From Microbacterium sp. MYb66 (lineage in GTDB: Bacteria > Actinomycetota > Actinomycetes > Actinomycetales > Microbacteriaceae), in assembly GCF_002979435.1 (NCBI RefSeq), contig NZ_PCOV01000002.1, positions 62,001-126,000 on the forward strand: a DNA stretch of 64,000 nt, in the 5' to 3' direction. The translations under genes were made by a program, and so were the position numbers. The notes below the pieces were generated by a model. The model was not told where the DNA came from and ran no database searches. It was given only the letters and a program-made list of their open reading frames with translations. Shown piece by piece: positions 26,438 through 37,494 of this stretch; position 1 is the first letter of the stretch, and each line of letters begins with the position of its first letter.

Positions 26438-27480
26438 CAGCTCTCCCGTCGGGTGTATTCGTGGGCGCCGATGAACTCGGCCGTCTCGCGCACCACCTCG
26501 AGCGGTTCGACGGCGGTCCCACCGCCGAAGCGCGACCAGTACCGCGCCGTGGCGGTGACGAAGTCCGGCTCGAGGTACTCGCGGCTCGCGGTCTGGGAGC
26601 CGAAACGCTCCAGGAGCCGGAGTTTGTCGTCGAGATAATGATCGATCCGGACGAACCGCGTGGGGCGGAAGTCGATCGTCGAGGAGGGGCTCTGGTAGCA
26701 GGCGACGGTGCCGACGCGCCGGGTCGCCACGATGGTGGCCTCGCTCACCGCGCGGTGGTCCTGGTGGCGGTCGTGGCTCGAGTGCGTGTAGACGATCGTG
26801 GGCTGGATCTCCTGCACCACCTCTTCGATCAGGCGCACCGTGGACCCTCCCCCGGAGATCTCGGTGTCCACGAGGTCCTTCATGAAGAGACGGGCGCCCA
26901 GCATCTCGGCAGCAGCCAGCGACTCGTCCTGACGGTTGTCGGCATCTCCACCGCGGGCGCCCCGGGAGAGGGTCAGGATCGTGATCTCGTCCTGGGCCCC
27001 CGCGTGTGCCGCGAGCAGCCCTCCGACACCGATCTCGACATCGTCGGGATGCGCGCCGATCGCCAGCACCACCTCACGGGGCTTCGCCTCTTCACGTCGA
27101 CGCCGACCTTCCTCGATCAGCCGGGTGACGGACTCGACCAGGCGCGCGTTGTCGAGCGGTTTGGTGAGGAACTCGTCGGCCTGTGCACGCAGTGCAGAGA
27201 CGGCGTACTCGACGGAGACGTGGGCCGTCATCACCACCACGGGCACGTTCGGGACCGTGCGCCGCAACTCGGCGAGCAGTTCCAGTCCGCTGAGTCCGGG
27301 CATCTCGATGTCCGTGACGACGACGTCGGGACGGAACGCGGTCACTCGCTCGACGGCGGTCCGGCCGTCCTCCGCGAGTTCGACGACGCAGCCGGCACGC
27401 CTCTCGAGCACGGTCTTCACGAGCAGGGCGACATCGGGGTCGTCGTCGACGACGAGAACGCGAGGGGGTTCCTCGGACAT
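26437..27480 (-). CDS. Response regulator receiver fused to a PIG-L/LmbE deacetylase
   Basis: In this 347-residue fusion, residues ~5-125 form a receiver domain with the acidic cluster VDDDPD (11-16), phospho-acceptor D57, T85 in VVVMTAH and K107. Residues ~137-345 form a PIG-L (LmbE-type) Zn-dependent N-deacetylase with AHPDDVE (143-149) and HDRHQDH (236-242). All expected catalytic and phosphorylation residues are present. PIG-L enzymes remove acetyl groups from GlcNAc-containing small molecules. The fusion suggests deacetylation gated by phosphorylation from the operon's kinase. It is the first gene; GGAGAG stands before its ATG. Confidence 0.92.
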   Translation of the reverse strand: MSEEPPRVLVVDDDPDVALLVKTVLERRAGCVVELAEDGRTAVERVTAFRPDVVVTDIEMPGLSGLELLAELRRTVPNVPVVVMTAHVSVEYAVSALRAQADEFLTKPLDNARLVESVTRLIEEGRRRREEAKPREVVLAIGAHPDDVEIGVGGLLAAHAGAQDEITILTLSRGARGGDADNRQDESLAAAEMLGARLFMKDLVDTEISGGGSTVRLIEEVVQEIQPTIVYTHSSHDRHQDHRAVSEATIVATRRVGTVACYQSPSSTIDFRPTRFVRIDHYLDDKLRLLERFGSQTASREYLEPDFVTATARYWSRFGGGTAVEPLEVVRETAEFIGAHEYTRRES

Positions 27481-27573
27481 GTAGAGCTCTCCTTGGGGAG
27501 GTTCCCTGCCGATGGGGATCGGGACGCGATCTCGGCGCCTTCATTCACCGGGACCGCAGGGAAAGTCGAGCGG

Positions 27574-27595
27574 GATATGTCGAGTCTGGCATATC
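27574..27595. promoter_or_regulatory. Candidate operator upstream of the seven-gene operon
   Basis: An inverted repeat GATATG-N10-CATATC lies in an AT-richer patch about 95 bp before the first start codon. It could be a binding site for a transcription factor, although no DNA-binding regulator is encoded in the operon. Confidence 0.35.
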
Positions 27596-27618
27596 GGGAT
27601 GCCGCGGCGGCTCCACTT

Positions 27619-27933
27619 CTACGAGCCGGTGCGAGCCGCCCGCTTCTCCTGCTGATACACGCGGATGGCCTCGTACCGCTCGGCGGAGCGCGCGCGCCGC
27701 TTCGCCGCCTCATCCTCGCGGTTCTTGGGTGGGGCGTTGGTCACGAGCTCGTCGAGGAGGCGGCTCACGACATGCGCGATCTCATCGACGGCCCGGTCGA
27801 AGACGGCCTGGTTCGCTCTCGACGGCGCCGTCGAGCCGGAGATCTTGCGCACGAACTGCAGAGCCGCGTCGTGGCACTCCTCCTCGGTCACGGCCGGTTC
27901 GAGGTTGTTCAGCGGGACGATGTTTCGGCACAT
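27619..27933 (-). CDS. DUF2277 domain-containing protein
   Basis: This 104-residue protein starts MCRNIVPLNNLEPAVTEEE, the characteristic DUF2277 opening, and continues with AALQFVRKISGSTAPS and a charged C-terminus. The function is unknown. The ATG at 27933 is chosen because MCRN is the conserved N-terminus; a GTG lies three codons upstream. It is on the same strand as the polysaccharide-type operon but upstream of it, with 138 bp between, so it is probably independent. Confidence 0.85.
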   Translation of the reverse strand: MCRNIVPLNNLEPAVTEEECHDAALQFVRKISGSTAPSRANQAVFDRAVDEIAHVVSRLLDELVTNAPPKNREDEAAKRRARSAERYEAIRVYQQEKRAARTGS

Positions 27934-28091
27934 ACCGTGCACGTTACGCCTGGCGGGGGCCGCGGCGTAAGGGGCGGCGTCCCCGGTCGCGAGGACGGCG
28001 AAGGGATGGTGCGGGCCTCCTCGTCCTCGCTACGCTCTGGCTACCGGAACTGCACTCACGTTCCTCCGTTCACCCATCGACAGGACAGAAC

Positions 28092-28562
28092 ATGACGAAC
28101 CCCCCGTTCCCCGAGCAGCCGACCCCCGACTCTTCGCATCCCGCCGCGCCGCCACCCGCCGGGGCGCCTACTCCCCCGCCGCCCTCTGCTGCGGCGCCGG
28201 CCTGGGACACCACCCCGAATGCGGCTCCGGCCGCGGGCTACCCGGACTCGGGGGCCCCCGCCTACGCGCAGCCGGCAGCGACGCCGCCGGGACGCGTGCT
28301 GTCGATCGTCGGTCTGGTGCTCGCGTTCCTGGCGGCGCCCGTCGGCCTCGTCATCAGCATCGTCGCCGCCGTGAAGCTCGGCAAGGCCGGCCAGCCGAAG
28401 GGACTCGCCATCGCCGGCATCGTCGTCGGCGCGATCATCACGATCTTCTGGATCATCATGTTGATCCTCGCCATCACGGTGTTCGCCGCACTCGGCGGGA
28501 TGTGCGCGGAACTGGGCCCCGGCGTGTGGCAGGTCGACGGCGTGACCTACACCTGCGGCTGA
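28092..28562 (+). CDS. DUF4190 domain-containing membrane protein
   Basis: This is a 156-residue protein. A Pro/Ala-rich, disordered N-terminal ~70 residues is followed by two hydrophobic helices separated by a short loop with KLGKAGQPKGLAIAGIVVG, the signature of DUF4190 membrane proteins. A short external tail with two cysteines (MCAELG, YTCG) may form a disulfide. The function is unknown. ATG 28092 is the first Met after a purine-rich leader. Confidence 0.82.
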   Translation: MTNPPFPEQPTPDSSHPAAPPPAGAPTPPPPSAAAPAWDTTPNAAPAAGYPDSGAPAYAQPAATPPGRVLSIVGLVLAFLAAPVGLVISIVAAVKLGKAGQPKGLAIAGIVVGAIITIFWIIMLILAITVFAALGGMCAELGPGVWQVDGVTYTCG

Positions 28563-28581
28563 CCCGCCCCTGAACCGAACA

Positions 28582-28620
28582 GAAGAGGGACCGGATGCGA
28601 TGCGCATCCGGTCCCTCTTC
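28582..28620. terminator. Strong bidirectional terminator before guaB
   Basis: A perfect 18-bp inverted repeat (GAAGAGGGACCGGATGCG and its complement) with a 3-nt loop stands between the convergent DUF4190 and guaB genes. Confidence 0.85.
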
Positions 28621-28631
28621 CCGTCTGTCGA

Positions 28632-31738
<3,107 letters not shown>

Positions 31739-31741
31739 CGC

Positions 31742-32719
31742 ATGGACTTCGGCAGCATTTTCGGCAACACCGCCTCCTATCTCTTCAGCCCGACCACCAT
31801 CGCGTACGCACTCGCGGCAACGGGTCTCGCCGTGCACTTCGGGTACACCGGACTGCTCAACTTCGGCATGGCCGCGTTCATGGCCATCGGTGCCTACGGC
31901 TACGCGATCTCGATCCTGACGTTCGGCTTCCCCTGGTGGGCGGCGCTCCTCGTCGGCCTGCTCGGCGGAGCGGTGTTCGCTCTCGTGCTCGGCATCCCCA
32001 CCCTCCGTCTGCGCGCCGACTACCTCGCCATCGCGACCATCGCAACCGCCGAGGTGGTGCGCCTGCTGTTCGTGACCGAGCTGTTCAAGGACTGGACGAA
32101 CTCGGCGGGCGGACTCTCGGGTTATCACCAGAGCTTCCGCGACGCGAACCCGTTCCCTCCCGGCACGTACGGCTTCGGACCGTGGACCTACAACGCGACC
32201 GACCTCTGGGTCCGAGTCGTGGGTCTGATCAGCCTCGCAGTGGCGGTCCTCGTGGTCTGGGCGCTCATGCGCAGCCCGTGGGGCCGGGTGCTCAAGGGCA
32301 TCCGCGAGGACGAGGACGCGGTGCGCTCGCTCGGCAAGAACGTCTTCGCCTACAAGATGCAGGCTCTCGTGGTCGGTGGTGTGATCGGCGCCCTCGGCGG
32401 CGTCGTGTTCATCCTGCCGTCCGCGGTGATCCCCGGCAGCTACTCCACGTCGCTGACCTTCTTCCTGTGGACCATCCTCCTGCTCGGCGGCGCGGCCACC
32501 GTGCTCGGACCGACGCTCGGCGCCGTGCTGTTCTGGGTGGTGTTCGCCTTCCTCGGCGCCCTCCTTCCCGCGATGGCGAACGCCGGCTACCTTCCGATGT
32601 CCGGCGCACAGGCCGACGTCGTGCGGTACATCGTGATCGGTGTCGTGCTGATGCTGATCGTCATTTTCCGCCCTCAGGGCATCCTCGGAAACAAGAGGGA
32701 GATGACCTTTGTCAAGTAA
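31742..32719 (+). CDS. Branched-chain amino acid ABC permease (LivM-like)
   Basis: This is a 325-residue membrane protein with eight to ten helices. It has the LivM family motifs GYTGLLNFGMAAFMAIGAYGYA near the N-terminus and the coupling loop WGRVLKGIREDEDAVRSLGKNVFAYK. It pairs with the LivH-like protein to form the transmembrane pore of a HAAT-type importer. It starts 3 bp after the LivH stop and overlaps the LivG gene by 11 bp. Substrates of this family include Leu/Ile/Val, but also other amides and urea. Confidence 0.93.
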   Translation: MDFGSIFGNTASYLFSPTTIAYALAATGLAVHFGYTGLLNFGMAAFMAIGAYGYAISILTFGFPWWAALLVGLLGGAVFALVLGIPTLRLRADYLAIATIATAEVVRLLFVTELFKDWTNSAGGLSGYHQSFRDANPFPPGTYGFGPWTYNATDLWVRVVGLISLAVAVLVVWALMRSPWGRVLKGIREDEDAVRSLGKNVFAYKMQALVVGGVIGALGGVVFILPSAVIPGSYSTSLTFFLWTILLLGGAATVLGPTLGAVLFWVVFAFLGALLPAMANAGYLPMSGAQADVVRYIVIGVVLMLIVIFRPQGILGNKREMTFVK

Positions 32720-33704
32720 TGACGACGCGGCGGTCACGCCCGCGAAGATCACGCCCCGCGCCAAGACCGGAGGCCTGGCGTCCGGCCCCGCGGCTCCCGG
32801 CGTCAAGAAGGTCGACCCGATCCTCATCGTCGATGCCGTGGAGCGTCGCTTCGGCGGTCTCACCGCCGTCGACGTGGATCACCTGGAGATCCCCCGCGGC
32901 GCCATCACGGCGCTGATCGGGCCGAACGGCGCCGGCAAGACGACCCTGTTCAACCTGCTCTGCGGCTTCGACAAGCCGAACAGCGGCACCTGGTCGTTCG
33001 ACGGGACGAACCTGTCGGGCATCCCGTCCTTCAAGGTCGCACGCATGGGTCAGGTGCGCACGTTCCAGCTCACCAAGTCGCTGTCGCTGCTGACGGTGCT
33101 CGAGAACATGAAGCTCGGCGCGAAGGATCAGCGCGGCGAGGGCTTCTGGGCGGGACTGTTCCCGTTCCTCTGGCGCAAGCAGGACCAGGAGATCGAGGTG
33201 CGCGCGCACGAGCTGCTCACCCGGTTCAAGCTCGACGCCAAGGAGCAGGATTTCGCGGCGTCGCTCTCGGGCGGCCAGCGCAAGCTCCTCGAGATGGCCC
33301 GCGCCCTCATGAGCGACCCCACGCTCGTCATGCTCGACGAGCCGATGGCCGGGGTCAACCCCGCCCTCACGCAGTCGCTGCTGGAGCACATCCTCGACCT
33401 CAAGGATCTCGGGATGACGGTGCTGTTCGTCGAGCACGACATGCACATGGTCCGTCACATCGCCGACTGGGTCGTCGTGATGGCCGAGGGCCGCGTCGTG
33501 GCCGAGGGTCCGCCCGATCAGGTCATGGAGGATCCCGCCGTCGTCGACGCCTACCTGGGAGCCCACCAGGACCTCGACCTCGGTGCCGTCACCGGCCGCC
33601 TTCCGGTCATCTCGGAAGAGGACGCCATCCGCATCCGCGAGCAGATCGAGACCGAGGTCGAAGCCGAGGTCGAGGCCGAGGACATCGAGGAGGAGAAGGC
33701 ATGA
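32709..33704 (+). CDS. Branched-chain amino acid ABC ATPase (LivG-like)
   Basis: This is a 331-residue ATPase with Walker A GPNGAGKTT, signature SLSGGQRKLLEMARAL, Walker B LVMLDEPMAGVNP and the switch H in VEHDMHMVRHIAD. It has a ~40-residue extra N-terminus and a strongly acidic C-terminal tail rich in Glu, both beyond the usual ~255-residue LivG length. The start is a TTG at 32709, seven bases after AGGGAG, inside the end of livM. It overlaps the LivF gene by 4 bp. Confidence 0.93.
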   Translation: MSSNDDAAVTPAKITPRAKTGGLASGPAAPGVKKVDPILIVDAVERRFGGLTAVDVDHLEIPRGAITALIGPNGAGKTTLFNLLCGFDKPNSGTWSFDGTNLSGIPSFKVARMGQVRTFQLTKSLSLLTVLENMKLGAKDQRGEGFWAGLFPFLWRKQDQEIEVRAHELLTRFKLDAKEQDFAASLSGGQRKLLEMARALMSDPTLVMLDEPMAGVNPALTQSLLEHILDLKDLGMTVLFVEHDMHMVRHIADWVVVMAEGRVVAEGPPDQVMEDPAVVDAYLGAHQDLDLGAVTGRLPVISEEDAIRIREQIETEVEAEVEAEDIEEEKA

Positions 33705-34468
33705 CCGACGCACCCGTCGAACGGAACGAGATCAAGAACGACGACGTGATCGTCGAGCTGACGGATGTGCACGCGGGGTACCTGCCGGGAGTGAACATCC
33801 TCAACGGCGCGAACCTCGTGGCGCGCAAGGGCGAGCTGATCGGCATCATCGGCCCGAACGGCGCCGGAAAGTCGACGCTGCTCAAGGCGATCTTCGGAAT
33901 GGTCGAGATCCGCTCGGGAGATGTCACGGTGAAGGGCGAGAGCATCGTCGGCCTCAAGGCCGACAAGCTCGTCCGCCGCGGCGTGGCCTTCGTGCCGCAG
34001 ACGAACAACGTGTTCCCGTCGCTGACCATCCAGGAGAACCTGGAGATGGGTCTGTACCAGAACCCGAAGATCTTCGCCGAGCGCCTCGAGTTCGTCAGCA
34101 GCATCTTCGGCGAGCTGGGCAAGCGCCTCAAGCAGCGCGCAGGTTCCCTCTCCGGCGGCGAGCGGCAGATGGTCGCCATGTCGCGGGCGCTGATGATGGA
34201 CCCGTCGGTGCTGCTGCTCGACGAGCCGTCGGCAGGCCTCTCCCCCGTGCGTCAGGACGACGCGTTCATCCGCGTCTCCGACATCAACAAGGCGGGCGTG
34301 ACGACGATCATGGTCGAGCAGAACGCACGGCGCTGCCTGCAGATCTGCGACCGCGGCTACGTGCTCGATCAGGGCAAGGACGCCTACGAGGGCTCCGGAC
34401 GCGAGCTGCTGAACGACCCCAAGGTCATCGGCCTCTACCTCGGCACACTCGGCACCGACGCCGCCTGA
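33701..34468 (+). CDS. Branched-chain amino acid ABC ATPase (LivF-like)
   Basis: This is a 255-residue ATPase, the second nucleotide-binding subunit of the importer. It has Walker A GPNGAGKST, the LivF-typical FVPQTNNVFPSLTIQENL, signature SLSGGERQMVAMSRAL and Walker B LLLDEPSAGLSP. It starts within the end of livG (ATGA overlap) and is followed by a strong terminator. Confidence 0.93.
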   Translation: MTDAPVERNEIKNDDVIVELTDVHAGYLPGVNILNGANLVARKGELIGIIGPNGAGKSTLLKAIFGMVEIRSGDVTVKGESIVGLKADKLVRRGVAFVPQTNNVFPSLTIQENLEMGLYQNPKIFAERLEFVSSIFGELGKRLKQRAGSLSGGERQMVAMSRALMMDPSVLLLDEPSAGLSPVRQDDAFIRVSDINKAGVTTIMVEQNARRCLQICDRGYVLDQGKDAYEGSGRELLNDPKVIGLYLGTLGTDAA

Positions 34469-34479
34469 GCCGCGCACGA

Positions 34480-34514
34480 CGAAGGCCCCGGATGCCGAGC
34501 ATCCGGGGCCTTCG
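34480..34514. terminator. Bidirectional terminator between livF and the binding-protein gene
   Basis: A perfect 15-bp inverted repeat (CGAAGGCCCCGGATG and its complement) with a 5-nt loop lies between the convergent genes. Confidence 0.85.
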
Positions 34515-34523
34515 TGTCTGCGA

Positions 34524-35777
34524 TTACTTGATCCGCGTGGTGGTGTTGTCCGCGCCGAACTCGTAGACGCCGATGGCTGCACCCTTCGGGTCGTTGTTCT
34601 CGTCGAACGTGATGTCACCGGAGAGACCGTTGTAGTCGGCCGTGCCGCCGCCGTTGATGATGTCGGCGCACTCGGCGAACGTCGTGCACTTCTCGCCGTC
34701 GCCGTCGCCACCGGAGACGGTGATCATCTGCTCGGCCATGTCCGCACCCTCGACCGAACCCGCGGCGAGTGCCGACAGGGCGATCAGGATCACGGCGTCG
34801 TACGCCTCTGCGGAGTAGGTCACGGCGTCGATCGGCTCGTTGCCGTCGGCGGTCCAGACCTCGTTCAGCTGGTCGAGGAAGTCCTGCGGCAGCTCAGCGC
34901 CGGCGCGGGTGCCCTTCGAGCCCTCGAGGCTGACCGAGACGTCGGTGCCCCAGTCCTTCAGGTTGCCGTCCACCAGGTACAGCGAACCCGTGTCGACGCC
35001 GGCGTTGCCGAGCAGCGGCGCGATGGTCGCGAACTGGTCGTACGAGACGACGGCGACGGCATCCGGCTTCGCAGCGGCGATCGACGACACCTGCGCGTTG
35101 AACTGACCGTCACCCTGGTTGTAGGAGACCGCTTCGACGACCTCGCCGCCGGTGCCCTCGAACGTCGCCTTGATGGCTTCGAAGAGGCCGGTGCCGTAGG
35201 GGTCGTTCTGGTAGATGATGCCGAGGGTCTTGTGCCCGTCCTCGGCGATCTGGTTGCCCAGCACCTCGCCCTGCAGGTTGTCGCTCGGCGCCGTGCGGAA
35301 GTACAGCGGGTTGATGCCCGTGAAGTCCGGCGACGTGTTCGACGGCGACACGGTGAGGATGCCCGCACCGGCGTTGCCGTCGAGGATGAGCTTGGTGACG
35401 CTCGACGAGGCGGCTCCGACCATCGCGGTGATGCCCGCGTTCTGCAGGTTCGTGATCGAGGTCTCGTACGCCTTGTTGTCGAGGTCGCCCTCGTCGGCGG
35501 TGGTGAGGTCGATGGTCACGCCGGCGTCGGCCTCGTTGATCTCGTTGACGGCCAGCTGGACGCCGGCTTCCATCGGCGCCCCGAGGAACGCGAGCGAGCC
35601 GGTCGCGGGAAGCAGCGAGCCGAGCTTCAGAGTCAGATCGGCGGCCGGCTTGTCACCGCCCTCTGTCGGCTCGGCGTTCGGCGTGCTGCTGCAGCCGGCG
35701 ATGACGATGGCGGATGCGCTGAGCAGCGCGATCCCGGCGAAGACCTTCGCGGTGCGCGAGCCCTTCAGTGCGTTCAT
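34524..35777 (-). CDS. Branched-chain amino acid ABC substrate-binding lipoprotein (LivJ-like)
   Basis: This 417-residue protein has a lipoprotein signal peptide with lipobox IAGC at ~residues 25-28. A type-I periplasmic-binding fold follows (LKLGSLLPATGSLAFLG, AVNEINEADAG, MVGAASSSVTKLI, GIIYQNDPYGTG), as in Peripla_BP_6 amino-acid binding proteins. It is encoded convergently with the four transporter genes, so it is regulated separately. ATG 35777 follows AAGGGAG. Although family members bind Leu/Ile/Val, specificity is not visible. Confidence 0.93.
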   Translation of the reverse strand: MNALKGSRTAKVFAGIALLSASAIVIAGCSSTPNAEPTEGGDKPAADLTLKLGSLLPATGSLAFLGAPMEAGVQLAVNEINEADAGVTIDLTTADEGDLDNKAYETSITNLQNAGITAMVGAASSSVTKLILDGNAGAGILTVSPSNTSPDFTGINPLYFRTAPSDNLQGEVLGNQIAEDGHKTLGIIYQNDPYGTGLFEAIKATFEGTGGEVVEAVSYNQGDGQFNAQVSSIAAAKPDAVAVVSYDQFATIAPLLGNAGVDTGSLYLVDGNLKDWGTDVSVSLEGSKGTRAGAELPQDFLDQLNEVWTADGNEPIDAVTYSAEAYDAVILIALSALAAGSVEGADMAEQMITVSGGDGDGEKCTTFAECADIINGGGTADYNGLSGDITFDENNDPKGAAIGVYEFGADNTTTRIK

Positions 35778-35922
35778 GATGCTCCCTTGCGTAACTGAAC
35801 GTGGATTTGTGACCACAGTCGGGTGCTCTAACACTAGGCCGTGATGCGCGTGCAGAGGGGTCGCAAGTATCTCGGTGCGTTAACGATCCGACACCGGGTT
35901 TCCGTGGCGGCGAACCTCGGGA

Positions 35923-36852
35923 TCAGACCGGTTCGGTCCGCGGGATCCCGCGTCCCCGCCCCGCGGCGAGGAGGAGGTCGACGATGAAGACCACGATCGC
36001 GATCCAGACGATGATGAATCCCGCCCAGCGTTCCGCGGGCATCGGCTCATGCAGCACCGCGACGCCGATGAGGAACTGCATCACCGGGGTGATGAACTGG
36101 ATCATCCCGATCACGGTGAGGTTGATCCGCCGGGTCCCGGCGGCGAAGAGCAGCAGGGGAACGGCCGTGGCGACACCGGCGAAGGCGAGCAGCAGGGCAT
36201 GCGTCCAGCCGTTCGCGCCCATCGTGATCCCCGTCGTCTGCGCGACGACGATCAGCTGCACGACGGCGATCGGGATCAGCCAGAACGACTCGAGGGTCAG
36301 GCCGCTGACGGCATCGACCGCGGGGCCGATCTTCTTCTTGATGAGTCCGTAGACCCCGAAGGACGCCGTCAGCGAGAGCGCGATCCACGGGAAGTCACCG
36401 TAGGCCACGATGATCACGACGACGGCGATCGCCGCGATCGCGATGGCCGCCCACTGCAGCCTGCGGATGCGCTCCTTCAGGACGAAGACGCCGAGCAGCA
36501 CGGTGGTGATGGGGTTGATGAAGTAGCCCAGGCTCGTCTCGACGACGTTGTCGCTGAGCGTCCCGATCAGGAACACCTGCCAGTTGACGTAGATGAGGAG
36601 ACCGGCGAGGGCCGTCCAGCCCAGCAGCTTCGGGTGCCGGAGGATCACACCGAACGCCGCCCACCCGCGCGTGACCGTGAGGAGCAGGAGACAGAAGACG
36701 AAGGACAGCAGCACCCGCCAGGCCACGACCTCCCACGGGCCGGTGGGAACCAGGAGGAGGAAGTAGAGCGGGAGCACGCCCCAGAGGAGGTAGGCGGCTC
36801 CGGCGTAGGCGACTCCGGCGGACTGCGTGGCGCGGGTCGTCTCAAGGGGCAC
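35923..36852 (-). CDS. rarD: EamA family transporter RarD
   Basis: This 309-residue protein has ten hydrophobic helices. The N-terminus GVAYAGAAYLLWGVLPLYF followed by GPWEVVAWRVLLS is typical of RarD, and the loop ETSLGYFINPITTVLLGVFVLKERI carries the family's most conserved motif. RarD was named from chloramphenicol sensitivity, and EamA relatives export metabolites; the substrate here is unknown. It lies upstream of the LivJ-like gene on the same strand, with 145 bp between. Confidence 0.9.
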   Translation of the reverse strand: MPLETTRATQSAGVAYAGAAYLLWGVLPLYFLLLVPTGPWEVVAWRVLLSFVFCLLLLTVTRGWAAFGVILRHPKLLGWTALAGLLIYVNWQVFLIGTLSDNVVETSLGYFINPITTVLLGVFVLKERIRRLQWAAIAIAAIAVVVIIVAYGDFPWIALSLTASFGVYGLIKKKIGPAVDAVSGLTLESFWLIPIAVVQLIVVAQTTGITMGANGWTHALLLAFAGVATAVPLLLFAAGTRRINLTVIGMIQFITPVMQFLIGVAVLHEPMPAERWAGFIIVWIAIVVFIVDLLLAAGRGRGIPRTEPV

Positions 36853-36947
36853 CGCACAACCCTATGCCCGGGGCAGTGGTGCGAATCGCGCCGCGGAGGG
36901 CTCGGGCCGGAGATTGGCAGGAAACGGATGCCGCCTGGCGGAACGCA

Positions 36948-36986
36948 GAAGAGGGCCCGGATGCGGTGAGCATCCGGGCCCTCTTC
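36948..36986. terminator. Strong terminator downstream of groES
   Basis: A perfect 17-bp inverted repeat (GAAGAGGGCCCGGATGC and its complement) with a 5-nt loop lies 50 bp beyond the groES stop. groES therefore appears monocistronic, with groEL elsewhere. Confidence 0.85.
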
Positions 36987-37036
36987 GAGGACCGAGTTCC
37001 TCCCCCTCGGAGAGGGGCGGGAACGGCTTCAGTCGA

Positions 37037-37333
37037 TCAGCGGACGACGACGGCGAGGACGTCGCGAGCCGACAGGACGAGGTACTCGTCTGCGCCGAAC
37101 TTCACCTCGGTGCCGCCGTACTTGCTGTACAGGACACGGTCGCCGACGGCGACGTCGATCGGAACGCGGTTGCCGTTGTCGTCGATGCGGCCGGGGCCGA
37201 CAGCCACGACCTCGCCCTCCTGGGGCTTCTCCTTGGCGGTGTCGGGGATGACCAGGCCACTCGCGGTGGTCTGCTCGGCCTCGACCTGCTGGATGACGAT
37301 GCGGTCCTCGAGCGGCTTGATGGAAACCGACAC
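37037..37333 (-). CDS. groES: Co-chaperonin GroES
   Basis: This 98-residue protein starts [23 protein letters not shown] and contains [23 protein letters not shown] and [12 protein letters not shown], the hallmark GroES segments including the mobile loop. It caps the GroEL folding chamber in the cytoplasm. AAAGAAGAGG precedes the ATG. It is preceded by a CIRCE operator, so it should be repressed by HrcA. groEL is not in the window. Confidence 0.97.
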   Translation of the reverse strand: MSVSIKPLEDRIVIQQVEAEQTTASGLVIPDTAKEKPQEGEVVAVGPGRIDDNGNRVPIDVAVGDRVLYSKYGGTEVKFGADEYLVLSARDVLAVVVR

Positions 37334-37373
37334 GGTCTACCTCTTCTTTCTTGACGCTGACACGAAAGACTTG

Positions 37374-37400
37374 TTCGCACTCTCAACCCGAGAGTGCTAA
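37374..37400 (-). promoter_or_regulatory. CIRCE operator (HrcA binding site)
   Basis: TTAGCACTC-N9-GAGTGCGAA on the minus strand, 41 bp before the groES start, matches the CIRCE consensus TTAGCACTC-N9-GAGTGCTAA in 17 of 18 arm positions. Confidence 0.92.
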
Positions 37401-37419
37401 TGCCAGTGTAGGCGGTCGG

Positions 37420-37446
37420 CTGGCACTCATGCAATGCGAGTGCCAG
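37420..37446. promoter_or_regulatory. Second CIRCE-like operator
   Basis: CTGGCACTC-N9-GAGTGCCAG is a perfect 9-bp inverted repeat with the same 9-bp spacer and the same GCACTC/GAGTGC core as CIRCE. It lies 19 bp upstream of the first one and 49 bp before the divergent methyltransferase start. Confidence 0.7.
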
Positions 37447-37494
37447 TGCGCGCGGGGCGTCCTGTCGAGCGGGACGGGGAATTAGGCTGAGGCG

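Noticed and set aside
26437-27480. Reading the PIG-L domain as MshB of mycothiol synthesis
   Set aside because: The receiver fusion and the glycan-type operon context do not fit MshB, which is a stand-alone enzyme.
20962-27480. Reading the seven-gene operon as an anti-phage defence system
   Set aside because: No nuclease, toxin, reverse transcriptase or other usual effector is present; the enzymes point to carbohydrate chemistry.
37420-37446. Second groES repeat as a terminator
   Set aside because: The 9-bp spacer and GCACTC/GAGTGC core copy CIRCE exactly, and there is no upstream gene to terminate between two divergent starts.
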